Positions 50,504 through 59,697 of a stretch of 64,000 nucleotides of DNA are shown here, piece by piece. The DNA comes from UBA3064 sp023258775. GTDB lineage: Bacteria; Pseudomonadota; Gammaproteobacteria; Burkholderiales; Burkholderiaceae_E. Where the stretch lies: positions 39,131-103,130 of the forward strand of contig JBIKXS010000006.1 of assembly GCA_044355655.1 (NCBI GenBank). Reading direction: 5' to 3'. A program made the translations under genes and the position numbers. Position 1 is the stretch's first letter. Each line of letters starts with the position of its first letter. The notes below the pieces were generated by a model. It searched no databases and was not told the origin of the DNA. It saw only the letters and a program-made list of their open reading frames with translations.

Positions 50504-51880
50504 ATGGCACCGATGGATGCTCAAGCCGTAATAGCCGAGCGCAAGCTTGACAGCATCGCATTGCAAGCGATGCTCGATCGGCTCAGGCAGGATTCTTATT
50601 GCCAGGCTATTGCGCCAGCAACGATTTATTGTGTTGGCGGGGCAGTTAGAGATTTGCTACTAGGCCGCGCGGTACACGATCATGACTGGCTTGTGGTTGG
50701 TAGTTCGCCCCAGCGAATGCTCGATGCAGGTTTTTTGCCGGTTGGCCGTGACTTTCCAGTGTTTTTGCATCCGAAAAGCCGTGAGGAATTTGCGCTTGCC
50801 CGAACCGAACGAAAAATTGGCAAGGGCTATCACGGTTTTGAATTTTATAGCGCCCCTGAAGTTTCGCTCGAAGAGGACTTAAAGCGACGCGATCTTCGTA
50901 TCAATGCAATGGCTATCGACGCGCAAGGTGGACTTCACGACCCCTACGCGGGCTTATCTGATTTGCGCAATCAAGTCTTGCGCCACGTTAGTGAGGCCTT
51001 TCGTGAGGACCCCGTACGTTTGCTGCGGGTTGCGCGTTTTGCGGCTCGATTTCCAAGTTTTCAGATTCACCCGGAAACCATGGCATTCATGCGTGACATG
51101 GTCCACGCTGGCGAAACCGACCACTGGACTGCCGAGCGCGTCTGGCACGAACTCGACCAGGGCATGGCCGAAATCAAGCCTTCGGCACTTTGGCACTGCC
51201 TTGCCGAGTGCCGTCTCAAGCCCTTTGATCGATTAAGTGCTCATGAGCAAATCATGCTTCACCAACTTGATCTGGCCGCTGCTGCGGGATCTCCGCGCGG
51301 TGTTTCTTGGGGAATTTTTGGTGGGCTTGCTAGCGAGGCCTTTCGGACATCCGTATTCGCAGGCATGAAAATGCCCCGTAATATCCGAACACTATGCGAG
51401 CAAATCATCAGGCATCAAGCTGTATTGGTGCAAATCCTTTGCAGCCAACCGCTAGCGAGCGATGGATTTGAGCAGTTCATGGATAAGTCTAAACCGCGGG
51501 GCGATCGTGTAAAACCTTCTTTGGCGCCATTAATAGCCTCGTTTTTTGAGTCGATTGACCTCATGAGAAGGCCCAATCAGCTTCAAGATTTACTACACAT
51601 CATGCGCTGGCATCCTGAGTTTCAGCGCCAAGACAGCCTTCGACAAGACCGCGCGATCAAAGCGCTTGAGGGGCTTGCAGAAGTTTACCGTCATAGCAAG
51701 GTCGACTTAAGCGAATCGCAGCGCGCTCTAAATGGGCCAGCCCTGGGGGCGGCCATCAGGCTTGCCCGAGAACTTGGGCTGTCGAAGGCACTGCGAACAC
51801 GTTATCCTCGAGGCATTCATGATGAACCCACGCAAACCTCAGAGGACGCCACACGCTCTCCTGAAACACCTGGCATCTGA
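50504..51880 (+). CDS. cca: CCA tRNA nucleotidyltransferase lacking the HD motif
   Basis: Cca adds or repairs the 3' CCA of tRNAs. The N-terminal catalytic part is clear: IYCVGGAVRDLLLGRAVHDHDWLVVG (GGxxRD and DxDW), VGRDFPVFLHPKSREEFALARTERK, LEEDLKRRDLRINAMA and EDPVRLLRVARFAARF with the base-recognition helix. The C-terminal half does not show the HD phosphohydrolase motifs (HTL and HDLGK) of E. coli Cca, and it reads as a diverged helical region. The 458-residue product is otherwise long. Both ATG 50504 and ATG 50513 could start it. Confidence 0.88.
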   Translation: MAPMDAQAVIAERKLDSIALQAMLDRLRQDSYCQAIAPATIYCVGGAVRDLLLGRAVHDHDWLVVGSSPQRMLDAGFLPVGRDFPVFLHPKSREEFALARTERKIGKGYHGFEFYSAPEVSLEEDLKRRDLRINAMAIDAQGGLHDPYAGLSDLRNQVLRHVSEAFREDPVRLLRVARFAARFPSFQIHPETMAFMRDMVHAGETDHWTAERVWHELDQGMAEIKPSALWHCLAECRLKPFDRLSAHEQIMLHQLDLAAAAGSPRGVSWGIFGGLASEAFRTSVFAGMKMPRNIRTLCEQIIRHQAVLVQILCSQPLASDGFEQFMDKSKPRGDRVKPSLAPLIASFFESIDLMRRPNQLQDLLHIMRWHPEFQRQDSLRQDRAIKALEGLAEVYRHSKVDLSESQRALNGPALGAAIRLARELGLSKALRTRYPRGIHDEPTQTSEDATRSPETPGI

Positions 51881-51942
51881 TACACGCGCGCTTGACGACA
51901 TCGATCGCTTCACACAACACCACACTTCCATAAGGCACCTCC

Positions 51943-52908
51943 ATGACACTTGAACAACTGAAGGCAAGTCTTCGCATCCCAGTCATTGCTGCCCCGCTTT
52001 TTATTGTTTCTAACCCAGATTTAGTCATCGCCCAGTGCAAGGCCGGTATAGTCGGCTCGTTTCCCGCGCTCAATGCCAGACCGATCGAAGTACTCGAGCA
52101 ATGGCTGATCCGCATCCGCGATGAACTCGACGCATGGAACCAGGCTAATCCAGATCGGCCTGCAGCGCCCTTCGCCGTCAATCAAATCGTTCACAAATCA
52201 AACGACCGTTTAGAGCAAGACGTCGCACTTTGCGTTAAACACAAAGTTCCCTTGGTGATTACGTCGCTCGGAGCAAGACCCGAACTCAATGAGGCCATCC
52301 ACAGCTATGGCGGCATGGTCTTGCATGATGTGATCGATCAGTTTTTCGCCCATAAAGCAATCGAGAAAGGGGCTGATGGCTTAATCCTGGTTGCCTCGGG
52401 CGCAGGGGGACATGCAGGCAGACAATCCCCCTTTGCACTCGTCTCAGAAACCCGCCGCTGGTTCAAAGGGCCGATCGCCTTATCGGGCTCGATTGCGACC
52501 GGGGCTGGCGTTTTGGCATCCCAAGCCATGGGCGCAGACTTTGCCTACATCGGATCAGCTTTTATCGCGACCGACGAAGCCAACGCCAAAGATAGCTATA
52601 AGCAGGCCATCGTTGAAGGCTCAGCCAAAGACATTGTTTACACCAATTTATTCACCGGGGTTCATGGCAATTACCTTCGTCGCTCGATTGAACAAGCTGG
52701 TCTTGACCCCGACCAACTGCCAGAGAGCGATCCCAGCAAAATGAACTTCAATTCGGGCGGCAATATGGATAAAAAGGCCTGGAAAGATATTTGGGGTTGC
52801 GGCCAAGGCATCGGTGCCGTCGACGCGGTGCAAAGCGCCACCGCGCTGGTTGATCGTATAGCTGATGAGTACCATGCAGCGCGCGCAGCCCTCAACGCGG
52901 CGTCCTAA
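51943..52908 (+). CDS. Nitronate monooxygenase (2-nitropropane dioxygenase family)
   Basis: The FMN enzyme oxidises propionate 3-nitronate and related compounds. The 321-residue TIM-barrel protein shows IPVIAAPLFIVSNPDLVIAQCKAGIVGSFPALNARP-like start, FAVNQIVHKSN, VITSLGARPELN, GADGLILVASGAGGHAGRQSPFA (the FMN phosphate-binding GGH region), ALSGSIATGAGVLASQAMGADFAYIGSAFIAT and YTNLFTGVHGNYLR. It is a frequent housekeeping gene in Burkholderiales and probably detoxifies nitronates. The array of 23-bp repeats starts directly after its stop. Confidence 0.88.
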   Translation: MTLEQLKASLRIPVIAAPLFIVSNPDLVIAQCKAGIVGSFPALNARPIEVLEQWLIRIRDELDAWNQANPDRPAAPFAVNQIVHKSNDRLEQDVALCVKHKVPLVITSLGARPELNEAIHSYGGMVLHDVIDQFFAHKAIEKGADGLILVASGAGGHAGRQSPFALVSETRRWFKGPIALSGSIATGAGVLASQAMGADFAYIGSAFIATDEANAKDSYKQAIVEGSAKDIVYTNLFTGVHGNYLRRSIEQAGLDPDQLPESDPSKMNFNSGGNMDKKAWKDIWGCGQGIGAVDAVQSATALVDRIADEYHAARAALNAAS

Positions 52909-52966
52909 GCTAGAACCAGCCGTTATGCTGAGCTCAAGCGAGCCGTTGTGCTGAGCTAGAGCCAGC
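52909..52966 (-). repeat. 23-bp tandem repeat between two convergent genes
   Basis: Two full units (52909-52931 and 52932-52954) and a partial third (52955-52966) share the form GCTAGAACCAGCCGTT plus ATGCTGA. The third unit holds the last codons and the TAG stop of DUF2905 on the minus strand, and the others carry variants of that end. The array fills the gap from the nitronate monooxygenase stop exactly to the DUF2905 stop. Confidence 0.85.
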
Positions 52967-53150
52967 GCGCAATAAGACCAACGAGCAACGATAAGAGCAA
53001 CGTGGAGCCAAGGGGCAACCATAGGCTTCGCTTGCCAAACTTTAGCTCGAAATCGCCTGGCAGCCGACCCCATCCGAGTCGACGCAATAAAGGTTGCAGA
53101 CCACTGAAAAGGATCAGTGCAAGCACGGTAACCAGCAACCACCTCAACAT
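52956..53150 (-). CDS. DUF2905 small membrane protein
   Basis: The 64-residue protein has two membrane helices (about residues 2-19 and 45-62) around GWGRLPGDFELKFGKRSLWLPLGS, the DUF2905 signature. The function is unknown. It follows midA on the same strand with a seven-base overlap, as in related genomes. Confidence 0.88.
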   Translation of the reverse strand: MLRWLLVTVLALILFSGLQPLLRRLGWGRLPGDFELKFGKRSLWLPLGSTLLLSLLVGLIARWL

Positions 53151-54367
53151 GCTTGAAGGCCGAGCCGACCGCTCCGATCGCCTTGGCGAAAACCGATGAG
53201 ATCAAGGTTTTCGAGGCCGCGACTCAAGGCCATGAATTTGAATAGTTCGCCCATTTCGGCCTCAGAGAGCAGCTTTTGCACGCCGGCTAGTTGCGACATT
53301 GCTTGGACTGAGTTTAAGTTGCCTTGCGATTGAGCCCATGAACTTGCGATATCAAGCAATCCCGTATTCATTAAGAACCTTGCTTGCGCACAATACCCTG
53401 ATAAGTTCATGCCCTCTTCCAGTGCAACACGGGCCATTGCCGTGAAGTCGACATGCACACTCACATCCTGTTCGCCGGGATGGGCTAAAACCTCAGTTCC
53501 CGCACGATGTTGGCGATGGGTCATGAGGGTGCCTTCTTCGCGTTGGGGCAGGTAGTACTCATGCGCGGGAAAACCATAATCGATCAGCAGTAAAAGCCCT
53601 TGTTCGAGCACGCCAGCAAGGCTGCGGATCCAGGCTTGCGCTTGTTCGTGCCATTCGATGATCATCCCATCAGGCCAGTCCTCCTGCCATTGCTGTTGAC
53701 AGGCATGCTTAAGCGCATCGAGGCGGATAGCCCATGAGGGTTCGCATAAGCGGTCAACAAATTGCCATGGCGGCGAATCATCTCGCGCATGCCCTGACGC
53801 CTTTAGGCCGAGCCCTCGTTCAAACCACTGTACTTGCGCCTGCGGCTCACATCGATGGACAAAAAGACGCACAGGCATGGCGTCGAGAACCTCATGGGCA
53901 AGCATGACGCCTCGAAACCCGGGTTCTGGAAGACGCTCGAGCCAACTGACTTGCGTCAATGCCTCAGGCAACTCAAGCCTTATGCGGTCTTGTTGTTGCT
54001 TTTTTAAACCCGCTGATAACTCGATAATCTGGTACCGGATCGGCCGCTTCATTTGCTCAGCATAGTTGAGGATTTGCGCAGCAAGCCTGCCATCGCCCGC
54101 ACCGAATTCAAGCACTTGATCACTGCCCATTGCGTCGAGTACCTGAATAATCTGGCGCGCGAGGCAATCGCCATACCAGGGGCTTATTGCTGGCGCTGTG
54201 ACAAAATCACCTGTGGCACCAAATGGCGAGCGCGAGCCGCTGTAATAGCCAAGGCCAGGGGCATAAAGTGCCATGCCCATGAATCGATCAAAGCCAAGCC
54301 AACCCGATGCCTTTTGGATCTCGAGACGGATCAGATCGGACAAGCTTTGATGGCTAGACATGCTCAT
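53144..54367 (-). CDS. MidA/NDUFAF7 family protein-arginine methyltransferase-like protein
   Basis: The 407-residue protein has the family start SDLIRLEIQKASGWLGFDRFMGMALYAPGLGYYSG, GDFVTAPAISPWYG, the SAM-binding VLEFGAGDGRLAAQIL and GVMLAHEVLDAMPVRLF motif. The mitochondrial relative methylates an arginine of complex I subunit NDUFS2 and helps complex I assembly; the same role is inferred for bacteria with complex I. The frame is open to 54430, but ATG 54367 (or 54361) fits the family better and leaves room for divergent promoters towards the pteridine reductase. It overlaps DUF2905. Confidence 0.88.
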   Translation of the reverse strand: MSMSSHQSLSDLIRLEIQKASGWLGFDRFMGMALYAPGLGYYSGSRSPFGATGDFVTAPAISPWYGDCLARQIIQVLDAMGSDQVLEFGAGDGRLAAQILNYAEQMKRPIRYQIIELSAGLKKQQQDRIRLELPEALTQVSWLERLPEPGFRGVMLAHEVLDAMPVRLFVHRCEPQAQVQWFERGLGLKASGHARDDSPPWQFVDRLCEPSWAIRLDALKHACQQQWQEDWPDGMIIEWHEQAQAWIRSLAGVLEQGLLLLIDYGFPAHEYYLPQREEGTLMTHRQHRAGTEVLAHPGEQDVSVHVDFTAMARVALEEGMNLSGYCAQARFLMNTGLLDIASSWAQSQGNLNSVQAMSQLAGVQKLLSEAEMGELFKFMALSRGLENLDLIGFRQGDRSGRLGLQAC

Positions 54368-54424
54368 GGTTACGCAGGTTACACTGCGCGGCCAACGCTC
54401 CAAATCCAAGCCCGACTGCGCAAG

Positions 54425-55342
54425 ATGCAAGCCTCAGCAAGTCCTCTTAGTCCCGCCCAAAGCACAGCCGTGGCAAGGCCTGAGCCAGGCCATGACAACA
54501 ACGCCCAAGGACCGTCATTGCCTGAATCACAGCACGCACAACGGCGCATCAATACACCTGTGGCCTTAGTCACTGGTGCCGGCAAACGGATTGGCCAGGC
54601 CATTGCCCTTGGACTCGCGAAGGCGCAATGGGATGTGGTGGTGCACTATCAGCATTCGCGTGAGGACGCGCAAAAGACTGCTGATCAGGTTCGTGCCTTG
54701 GGTCAGCGCGCCTGGACGATTGCCGCCGATTTGTCTGATCCGGCTCAGGTCGGTGGGCTTTTTAAACAAGCACTCGAGCAAGCGCAAGGCCTGGATGCGG
54801 TAATTAACAACGCCTCGCGGTTTGCCTGGGACGGGCCCAAGGATGTTAACGCTAACGGTTTACTTGCGCACTGGATGCCTAATCTTGTTGCGCCCGTCTT
54901 GTTGACTCAGGCCCTGTTTGCCTATTGCAGCGCGGCTAAGCCCTCTAAGCAAGGGGTTGTGATCAATTTGCTCGATCAGAAATTGCATAACCCTAATCCC
55001 GATTTTTTTTCCTACACCCTCAGCAAAGCAGCGCTGTGGCAGGCCACCGACCTCATGGCACGAGACTTTGCCCCTTATTTGCGCGTGCTTGCGGTCTCAC
55101 CTGGGATCACCATGCTCTCGGGCGATCAAAGCGATGCAGGCTTTGCCCAGGCCCACCAACAAACCCCATTGGGACGATCCTCAGAGCCTAGCGATATCGT
55201 GCAGGCCATCGTCTATTTGCTTCACGCCAGAGCCATCACAGGCGTGAATTTATTGGTCGATGGTGGACAACACTTGCAAGCCAGCGCACGCGATGTGATG
55301 TTTACGACCAGCGATCGTCTCGAATCGGAATCAAGTTCATGA
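54425..55342 (+). CDS. FolM-like pteridine reductase (short-chain dehydrogenase)
   Basis: This SDR reduces dihydromonapterin or dihydrofolate-type pterins with NADPH. The 305-residue product shows VALVTGAGKRIGQAIALGLA (the TGxxKRIG of FolM/PTR1), VVVHYQHSREDAQKTADQVRALG, VINNASRFAWD, YTLSKAALWQATDLMARDFAP (YxxxK) and VNLLVDGGQHL. ATG 54425 was chosen since earlier codons in the frame lie opposite midA; the first 45 residues are unlike the family and may be a loose leader. It is followed by folB with a four-base overlap. Confidence 0.87.
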   Translation: MQASASPLSPAQSTAVARPEPGHDNNAQGPSLPESQHAQRRINTPVALVTGAGKRIGQAIALGLAKAQWDVVVHYQHSREDAQKTADQVRALGQRAWTIAADLSDPAQVGGLFKQALEQAQGLDAVINNASRFAWDGPKDVNANGLLAHWMPNLVAPVLLTQALFAYCSAAKPSKQGVVINLLDQKLHNPNPDFFSYTLSKAALWQATDLMARDFAPYLRVLAVSPGITMLSGDQSDAGFAQAHQQTPLGRSSEPSDIVQAIVYLLHARAITGVNLLVDGGQHLQASARDVMFTTSDRLESESSS

Positions 55343-55734
55343 CTTCTTTGCTCTTACATCCCCAATTAAGCGATTGTCGGCGAATCTTCATCGAAGACCT
55401 CGAAGTCCAAGCTTCGATCGGTTTTCATGAGTTTGAGCGTCAGGCCCGCCAACGTGTCAAAATTACAGTTGCACTTTTTGTACCGATTCAAGCCTCGTAT
55501 TCGAACCGCGACGATGTGCAAGACACTCTTGACTATGACAAATTGCGCGAAGGTATCGCATCACTTGCAGCATCACGCCACTTCAACCTGCAAGAAACCC
55601 TGATTGACGAAGTGCTCAGCTTTTGCCTCGAACTTGGTGCCGTTCGGGCAGCAACGGTTCGCACTGAAAAGCCTGATGTTTATCCGGATTGCAAAACCGT
55701 TGGTATTGAATCGATTCGCTTTGCCCAAGCATGA
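55339..55734 (+). CDS. folB: Dihydroneopterin aldolase
   Basis: FolB cleaves dihydroneopterin in folate synthesis. The 131-residue protein shows IFIEDLEVQASIGFHEFERQARQRVKITVALF near the start, DVQDTLDYDKLREGIASLA and NLQETLIDEVLSFCLE, and KPDVYPDCKTVGIE near the end, in the family order. It is coupled to the pteridine reductase upstream and to ttcA downstream through ATGA overlaps. Confidence 0.93.
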   Translation: MTSLLLHPQLSDCRRIFIEDLEVQASIGFHEFERQARQRVKITVALFVPIQASYSNRDDVQDTLDYDKLREGIASLAASRHFNLQETLIDEVLSFCLELGAVRAATVRTEKPDVYPDCKTVGIESIRFAQA

Positions 55735-56600
55735 TGAACGATAAGCTTGCCTACGAGCGCAATAAATTGCATAAGCGTTTAATGCGGCTTACCGGTCAGG
55801 CGATTGGCGACTTTCAAATGATTGAAGCCGGCGATAAAGTGATGGTTTGCTTATCTGGCGGCAAAGACAGCTACGCCCTGCTCGATTTACTGTTGACCTT
55901 GCGTGAACGCTCCCCTGTCGATTTTGAATTGATCGCCGTCAATCTCGATCAAAAGCAGCCGGGCTTTCCAGCCGATGTACTGCCGAATTACTTGCGCAGC
56001 CTTGCTGTGCCCTTTCATATCGAAACCCAAGACACTTACAGCATTGTGACCCGGGTGATTCCCCAGGGTAAGACCATGTGTTCGCTTTGTTCAAGGCTAC
56101 GACGCGGTATTTTGTATCGGGTCGCAGACGAACTCGGTGCAAGCAAAATCGCCCTCGGCCACCATCGTGACGATATTTTGGAGACCTTTTTTCTCAACCT
56201 CTTTTATGGTGGCAAGCTCAAAGGAATGCCAGCCAAGTTGCGCGCTGACGACGGCAAGCACATCGTGATTCGGCCGCTTGCCTATGTGCGGGAGCGCGAC
56301 TTGGAAGCTTATGCCGCATGGCGCGCCTTTCCGATCATCCCTTGCGATTTATGTGGCTCCCAGGACAATCTCAAGCGACAAGAGGTCAAACAGCTGATGC
56401 GCAGTTGGGAAAAGCAGTTCCCCGGTCGAGTTGATCATGTGTTTTCAGCCCTCGGCCGACTGGTTCCTTCGCACTTGATGGATCGGGAGGCTTTTGATTT
56501 TCAATCCCTTGCCGCTGATGATTTGGCGCTCGAGGGCGACATCGCTTTTGATCCGCCTGCGATTGACGAGGTCGTTCTGAATTTCATGCCCCATCGATGA
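55731..56600 (+). CDS. ttcA: tRNA 2-thiocytidine(32) synthetase TtcA
   Basis: TtcA makes 2-thiocytidine at position 32 of some tRNAs using ATP and an iron-sulfur cluster. The 289 residues contain the PP-loop VCLSGGKDSYALLDLLL, the cysteine pair CSLCSRLRRG and a third cysteine pair in IIPCDLCGSQDNLKRQ, plus ALGHHRDDILETFFLNLFYGGKLKGMP. Two ATG codons start the frame (55731, 55734). It overlaps folB and ubiB, in a compact run of four genes. Confidence 0.95.
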   Translation: MMNDKLAYERNKLHKRLMRLTGQAIGDFQMIEAGDKVMVCLSGGKDSYALLDLLLTLRERSPVDFELIAVNLDQKQPGFPADVLPNYLRSLAVPFHIETQDTYSIVTRVIPQGKTMCSLCSRLRRGILYRVADELGASKIALGHHRDDILETFFLNLFYGGKLKGMPAKLRADDGKHIVIRPLAYVRERDLEAYAAWRAFPIIPCDLCGSQDNLKRQEVKQLMRSWEKQFPGRVDHVFSALGRLVPSHLMDREAFDFQSLAADDLALEGDIAFDPPAIDEVVLNFMPHR

Positions 56601-58243
56601 ATAAACGACTGCTATCGATCCTGCGCTGTTTTGCCAGCCACAGGCTCGATAGCCTGCTTGTCGACGCCTTCCCCTCGCTTGCTCATCGCTTTTGGTTTCG
56701 AGCCTTCAGCGCACTACTGCCAAGCGCGCCCTTAAGCGAGGCAAGAGGTGAAAGACTTCGCCAAAGTTTTGAATCTTTAGGACCGATTTTTGTGAAGTTT
56801 GGGCAGCTTTTGTCCACCCGTCGTGACTTACTGCCCGAAGATATTGCCAATTCACTCGCCAAACTTCAAGACCGGGTAGCGCCTTTTGACAGTAGCCTGG
56901 CTATTGCGGAAATCGAACGCGGCCTCGGGCAAACGATCGCCGAGGTTTATCAGACCTTTGATGTAAACCCCGTTGCCTCAGCGTCGATTTCACAGGTTCA
57001 CTTTGCCACCATGCATGATGGACGCGAGGTGGCCGTCAAGGTCTTGCGCCCTGGCATGCTTGGTTTTATAGACGCTGATCTTGCACTGATGCGTCAATTC
57101 GCTTCGGTACTGTTAAGACTGTCCGAAGACGCGCGCCGACTGCGATTGCTCGATGTGATCAATGAATTCGACATGATCTTGCACGATGAACTCGATTTGC
57201 TGCGCGAGGCTGCCAACGCCAATCAGTTGCGGCGTAATTTCGCCGACTCGCCGCTCTTATTAATGCCCGAGATGATTTGGTCAGCCACTGCCGGCAATGT
57301 GCTCACCATGCAACGCATGAAGGGTATCCCGATTAGCCAAATCGAGGCCTTGATTGAGGCTGGCATCGATTTGAAGCGCCTATCGCGTGATGGGGTGGAA
57401 ATCTTTTTTACCCAAGTCTTCCGCGATGGTTTTTTTCATGCCGATATGCACCCGGGCAATATTTTCGTTGCAGACGAGGGCCCAAACAAAGGTCGATACA
57501 TCGCACTCGATTTCGGTATTGTGGGTTCTTTAAGCGAAGAAGATAAGAATTATTTAGCGCAAAACTTTCTCGCATTTTTCAGACGTGATTATCGACGGGT
57601 TGCACAACTTCATTTGCAGGCTGGATGGGTACCCGAGAAGGTTCGCGTTGAAGTGCTTGAAGCCGCCGTGCGCAGTTGTTGCGAGCCTGTGTTTGATAAG
57701 CCTTTGAAAGAAATTTCGCTTGGTCAGGTGCTCATGCGACTGTTCCAGGTTTCCAGGCGCTTCGGGGTTCAGGTGCAACCACAATTGGTGCTGTTACAAA
57801 AAACCTTACTGAATGTTGAAGGACTTGGTCGGCAACTCGATCCGGATCTTGATTTGTGGGTCACCGCCAAGCCTTTTTTAGAGCGATGGATGCTCGAGCA
57901 ACTTGGCTGGCGAGGCGTTTTGAGGCGGGTGCGGCAAGAAGCAGAGCTCTGGAGCGTGTCGCTGCCCGAGATGCCCCGCCTGGCGCATGAAGCGCTGCTA
58001 CTGGCAACCCAACGCAACCGTGCCACCAACGGTATAGAAGCTGCGCTTAAAGAACTCGGCGCTCAAGTCAAAACAACCCGTCGCTGGCTCATTGGCTGTG
58101 TACTGCTACTGGCAATGCTCTTGGCAACAACGGGGCTATTGCTGTCACGCGTGATCGATCTCGATAGCATCGACGAAACATCAGAATCACAAACCCTCAC
58201 TCGGACTCAGCAACCGTCAACTGTGTGGAGGAGATTATGTTAA
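56597..58243 (+). CDS. ubiB: UbiB family kinase-like protein (ubiquinone synthesis)
   Basis: UbiB is an ABC1/ADCK-type atypical kinase needed for ubiquinone formation. The 548 residues carry the KxGQ motif FVKFGQLLSTRRDLLPEDIANSLAKLQDRVAPF, the nucleotide loop PVASASISQVHFA, EVAVKVLRPGM, the catalytic HADMHPGNIFV and IALDFGIVG, and C-terminal membrane helices (about residues 500-520). A Ser-rich end follows. It overlaps the symporter start. The role is inferred from family and does not depend on neighbours. Confidence 0.93.
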   Translation: MNKRLLSILRCFASHRLDSLLVDAFPSLAHRFWFRAFSALLPSAPLSEARGERLRQSFESLGPIFVKFGQLLSTRRDLLPEDIANSLAKLQDRVAPFDSSLAIAEIERGLGQTIAEVYQTFDVNPVASASISQVHFATMHDGREVAVKVLRPGMLGFIDADLALMRQFASVLLRLSEDARRLRLLDVINEFDMILHDELDLLREAANANQLRRNFADSPLLLMPEMIWSATAGNVLTMQRMKGIPISQIEALIEAGIDLKRLSRDGVEIFFTQVFRDGFFHADMHPGNIFVADEGPNKGRYIALDFGIVGSLSEEDKNYLAQNFLAFFRRDYRRVAQLHLQAGWVPEKVRVEVLEAAVRSCCEPVFDKPLKEISLGQVLMRLFQVSRRFGVQVQPQLVLLQKTLLNVEGLGRQLDPDLDLWVTAKPFLERWMLEQLGWRGVLRRVRQEAELWSVSLPEMPRLAHEALLLATQRNRATNGIEAALKELGAQVKTTRRWLIGCVLLLAMLLATTGLLLSRVIDLDSIDETSESQTLTRTQQPSTVWRRLC

Positions 58244-59697
58244 TCGCGCTTGTTTTGGCTTATGTGGGATTGACCGTGCTCATCGGACTGATCGCGGCAC
58301 GACACGTTAAAAGCTCCAAGGATTATTTGGTCGCTGGCCGGAGTCTGCCGCTTTACATCAATATGGCGACTGTTTTTGCCACCTGGTTTGGTGCTGAAAC
58401 TGTTCTATCGGTATCTGCTGAATTCGCCAAAGGCGGCCTAAATGCAGTGCCCGCCGACCCCTTTGGCGCAAGTTGCGCCCTGCTTTTTGTCGCCTTGTTT
58501 TTCGCCAAAGTTTTTTATCGCATGGACTTACTCACCATTGGCGATTTTTATCACAAACGCTATGGCAAATCGGTCGAGGTCATTACAAGTTTTGCCATCG
58601 TCGCATCGTACTTAGGTTGGACCTCTGCGCAGCTGACAGCGCTCGGCTTGGTGATTGCCGTGCTTTCTGGCGGCAGCATCGACCTTAATACGGCGATTCT
58701 GATCGGCGCAGGTGTTGTGGTTTTTTATACGATTTTTGGTGGTATGTGGTCGATCGCATTGACCGATCTGTTGCAAACCGTTGTCATCGTTATCGGTCTA
58801 CTTTTTGTTGCGTTTTTTGTTGGTGATCTCGCCGGCGGTGTCGGCAAGGTCATCGATGCTGCCATTGAGGCTGATCGTTTCAGTTTTTGGCCAAGCGGCG
58901 ATGCGGCCGAATGGCTTGCCTTTGCAGCGGCATGGATGACCATGGCACTTGGTTCGATCCCACAACAAGATGTTTTTCAACGTGTCACTTCGGCCAAAGA
59001 TGAAAAGACGGCGGTTCGTGGCACCTTGTTTGGCGCGATGGCTTATTTCGTCTTCGCCTTTGTTCCCATGTTCATTGCCTACAGCGCGATTGTGATCGAC
59101 CCGGCAAGCCTGCAGCTGTTTGAGTCCGAGGATGCGCGTGAAGTGCAAAGAATTCTTCCCGAGCTCATCCTTGCCAAAACACCCCTCTGGGCCCAGGCTT
59201 TGTTCTTCGGTGCGCTTTTGTCGGCCATTCTTTCAACCGCAAGCGGTGCATTGCTTGCGCCCACGGCGCTTTTCACGGAAAACGTACTCAAGCCTTTGAG
59301 TGGGACGATGTCTGATCAGCGCATGCTTTTACTCTTGCGCGTGGTGCTGATTCTCTTTGCGCTTTGCGCCTTGATGTTTGCACTCAATTCGCGCAGCACC
59401 ATGTACGAAATGGTTCAAAACGCCTACAAGGTAACGCTCGCAGGCGCGCTAGTGCCCTTGGCTGCGGGTGTGTTTTGGCGTAAAGCCACCACACAAGGTG
59501 CCTTATTGTCGGTATTTGCTGGCTTGTCAGTTTGGCTGCTAAGCGAAAGCATCGATCCGGAAGCTTTGATCCCACCACAATTCAACGGGCTTTTCGCATC
59601 CTTGCTAGGCATGATCCTCGGTTCGCTTGCTCCGCAACTCATTGGTCCTCAGGGTAACCACGCCGTGGTCGACAAGGCCATGGGATCGAATCCTTAA
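58237..59697 (+). CDS. Sodium:solute symporter (SSS family)
   Basis: The 486-residue protein has about thirteen membrane helices and SSS signatures such as SKDYLVAGRSLPLYINMATVFATWFGAETVLSVSAEFAKGG, GDFYHKRYGKSVE, SLGWTSAQLTALG-like YLGWTSAQLTALG, GGMWSIALTDLLQTVV, GSIPQQDVFQRVTSAKDE and ALLSAILSTASGALLAPTALF. The substrate is not known. I chose ATG 58237, preceded by GGAGGAG, over GTG 58225. It overlaps the end of ubiB by seven bases. The last codons are part of a 21-bp tandem repeat. Confidence 0.9.
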   Translation: MLIALVLAYVGLTVLIGLIAARHVKSSKDYLVAGRSLPLYINMATVFATWFGAETVLSVSAEFAKGGLNAVPADPFGASCALLFVALFFAKVFYRMDLLTIGDFYHKRYGKSVEVITSFAIVASYLGWTSAQLTALGLVIAVLSGGSIDLNTAILIGAGVVVFYTIFGGMWSIALTDLLQTVVIVIGLLFVAFFVGDLAGGVGKVIDAAIEADRFSFWPSGDAAEWLAFAAAWMTMALGSIPQQDVFQRVTSAKDEKTAVRGTLFGAMAYFVFAFVPMFIAYSAIVIDPASLQLFESEDAREVQRILPELILAKTPLWAQALFFGALLSAILSTASGALLAPTALFTENVLKPLSGTMSDQRMLLLLRVVLILFALCALMFALNSRSTMYEMVQNAYKVTLAGALVPLAAGVFWRKATTQGALLSVFAGLSVWLLSESIDPEALIPPQFNGLFASLLGMILGSLAPQLIGPQGNHAVVDKAMGSNP

